Assembly: GCA_023453725.1 (NCBI GenBank)
Contig: JAEXTB010000013.1
Location: 1-13,719 of the forward strand
DNA from: Bacillota bacterium
Lineage (GTDB): Bacteria; Bacillota; Clostridia; Christensenellales; CAG-138
Length of the DNA: 13,719 nt
Reading direction: 5' to 3'
How positions within the stretch are numbered: the stretch's first letter is position 1; every line of letters starts with the position of its first letter. The translations under genes were made by a program, and so were the position numbers. Under the pieces are notes generated by a model that had not been told where the DNA came from, did not search any database, and was given only the letters and a program-made list of their open reading frames with translations. Positions 13,551-13,719 of the stretch are shown here, one piece after another.

Positions 13551-13584
13551 CTGAATAATACTTCCCGAAGGAGAAAAGAAACCA

Positions 13585-13719
13585 ATGAAGAAACTCGTCA
13601 AGACCATGGCGCTTGCCCTCTCTCTGCTGATGGTGTTTGGTGTGCTTGCCGCGTGCGCGCCGTCTGCCCCCGCGCCTGAAGCGACCGAAGCCCCCGCCAC
13701 CGCGACGGAAGCCCCCGCC
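13585..13719 (+). CDS. N-terminus of a secreted lipoprotein, probably a transporter substrate-binding protein (partial)
   Basis: The window ends after 45 codons. The start MKKLVKTMALALSLLMVFGV is a classic signal peptide with basic n-region and hydrophobic core, followed by the lipobox LAAC (residues 21-24), with C24 the expected lipid-modified cysteine. After it comes an alanine/proline/threonine/glutamate linker (APSAPAPEATEAPATATEAP), common in Gram-positive membrane-anchored solute-binding lipoproteins. AAGGAG (13568-13573) lies 11 nt before the ATG, a little far. The binding domain is outside the window, so the ligand is unknown. Being next to purine hydroxylases makes a purine or nucleoside transporter attractive, but this is inference only. 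Confidence 0.75.
   Translation, partial: MKKLVKTMALALSLLMVFGVLAACAPSAPAPEATEAPATATEAPA

Larger units (their letters stand above)
12996..13584. other. 589-bp gene-free stretch between the divergent XDH and lipoprotein genes
   Basis: It holds the fused-XDH leader and candidate promoter on the left and a long leader for the lipoprotein on the right. The middle (about 13200-13450) is AT-rich and contains two strong dyads, listed separately. A 106-codon plus-strand frame at 13127-13447 is not credible as a gene. I see no tRNA, no CRISPR and no purine-riboswitch core. A possible -10 TATGAT at 13443-13448 lacks a good -35. Confidence 0.6.

Noticed and set aside
13300..13584. Purine riboswitch before the lipoprotein gene
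   Set aside because: The conserved purine-aptamer core and its two kissing loops are not visible; only generic alternative hairpins remain.
1..13719. CRISPR arrays, tRNA/rRNA genes, insertion sequences, prophage or attachment sites
   Set aside because: No regularly spaced repeats, no tRNA cloverleaf with CCA-type end, and no transposase or integrase protein on either strand.

Overview
The window reads as chromosomal DNA of an anaerobic Firmicute, probably a Clostridia-type organism. The signs are strong AGGAGG-type ribosome binding sites, tightly packed overlapping genes, a Gram-positive-style lipoprotein with a Pro/Ala/Thr/Glu linker, and proteins resembling the selenium-dependent molybdenum hydroxylase (SDMH) genes of Enterococcus faecalis and E. 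coli. Base composition is moderately GC-rich in genes and clearly AT-rich near 13200-13450. I cannot name a genus.

Layout. The tail of a membrane protein (3-101, +) ends at a clean terminator. A SufS/CsdB-like cysteine desulfurase (233-1384, +) converges on a minus-strand operon of yqeC, yqeB and selD (3972 down to 1465). Divergent from yqeC is a short ModE-type regulator (4065-4439, +), overlapped by a serine beta-lactamase-like hydrolase (4429-5421, +). A second minus-strand operon (9426 down to 5451) encodes a three-subunit xanthine-dehydrogenase-type enzyme, xdhA (Mo), xdhB (FAD) and xdhC (2x 2Fe-2S), followed by a YciI-like protein. mocA (9651-10244, +) is divergent from xdhA. A fused 2Fe-2S/Mo protein of the Se-dependent xanthine dehydrogenase type (12995 down to 10437) converges on mocA across a stem-loop-rich gap. 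About 590 bp of gene-free, partly AT-rich DNA then leads into a lipoprotein cut by the window edge (13585-, +).

How the genes work together. SelD makes selenophosphate, the desulfurase can mobilise sulfur or selenium from (seleno)cysteine, and YqeB/YqeC are the conserved accessory proteins that accompany Se-containing Mo hydroxylases. MocA adds CMP to molybdopterin to give the dinucleotide cofactor. The clients are two Mo hydroxylases, likely acting on purines or related heterocycles. The ModE-like protein is the obvious candidate regulator. In effect this is a near self-sufficient selenium/molybdenum purine-hydroxylase island split over at least five transcription units. The family as a whole is already known. 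The less explained parts are the beta-lactamase-like and YciI-like passengers, the shared -35 divergent promoter, the absence of a dedicated FAD partner for the fused enzyme, and several unassigned dyads and leader structures.

Start sites were re-chosen for selD, yqeB, yqeC, the ModE-like gene, the hydrolase, mocA and the fused XDH, because the longest open frames begin at TTG or other codons without a ribosome binding site.
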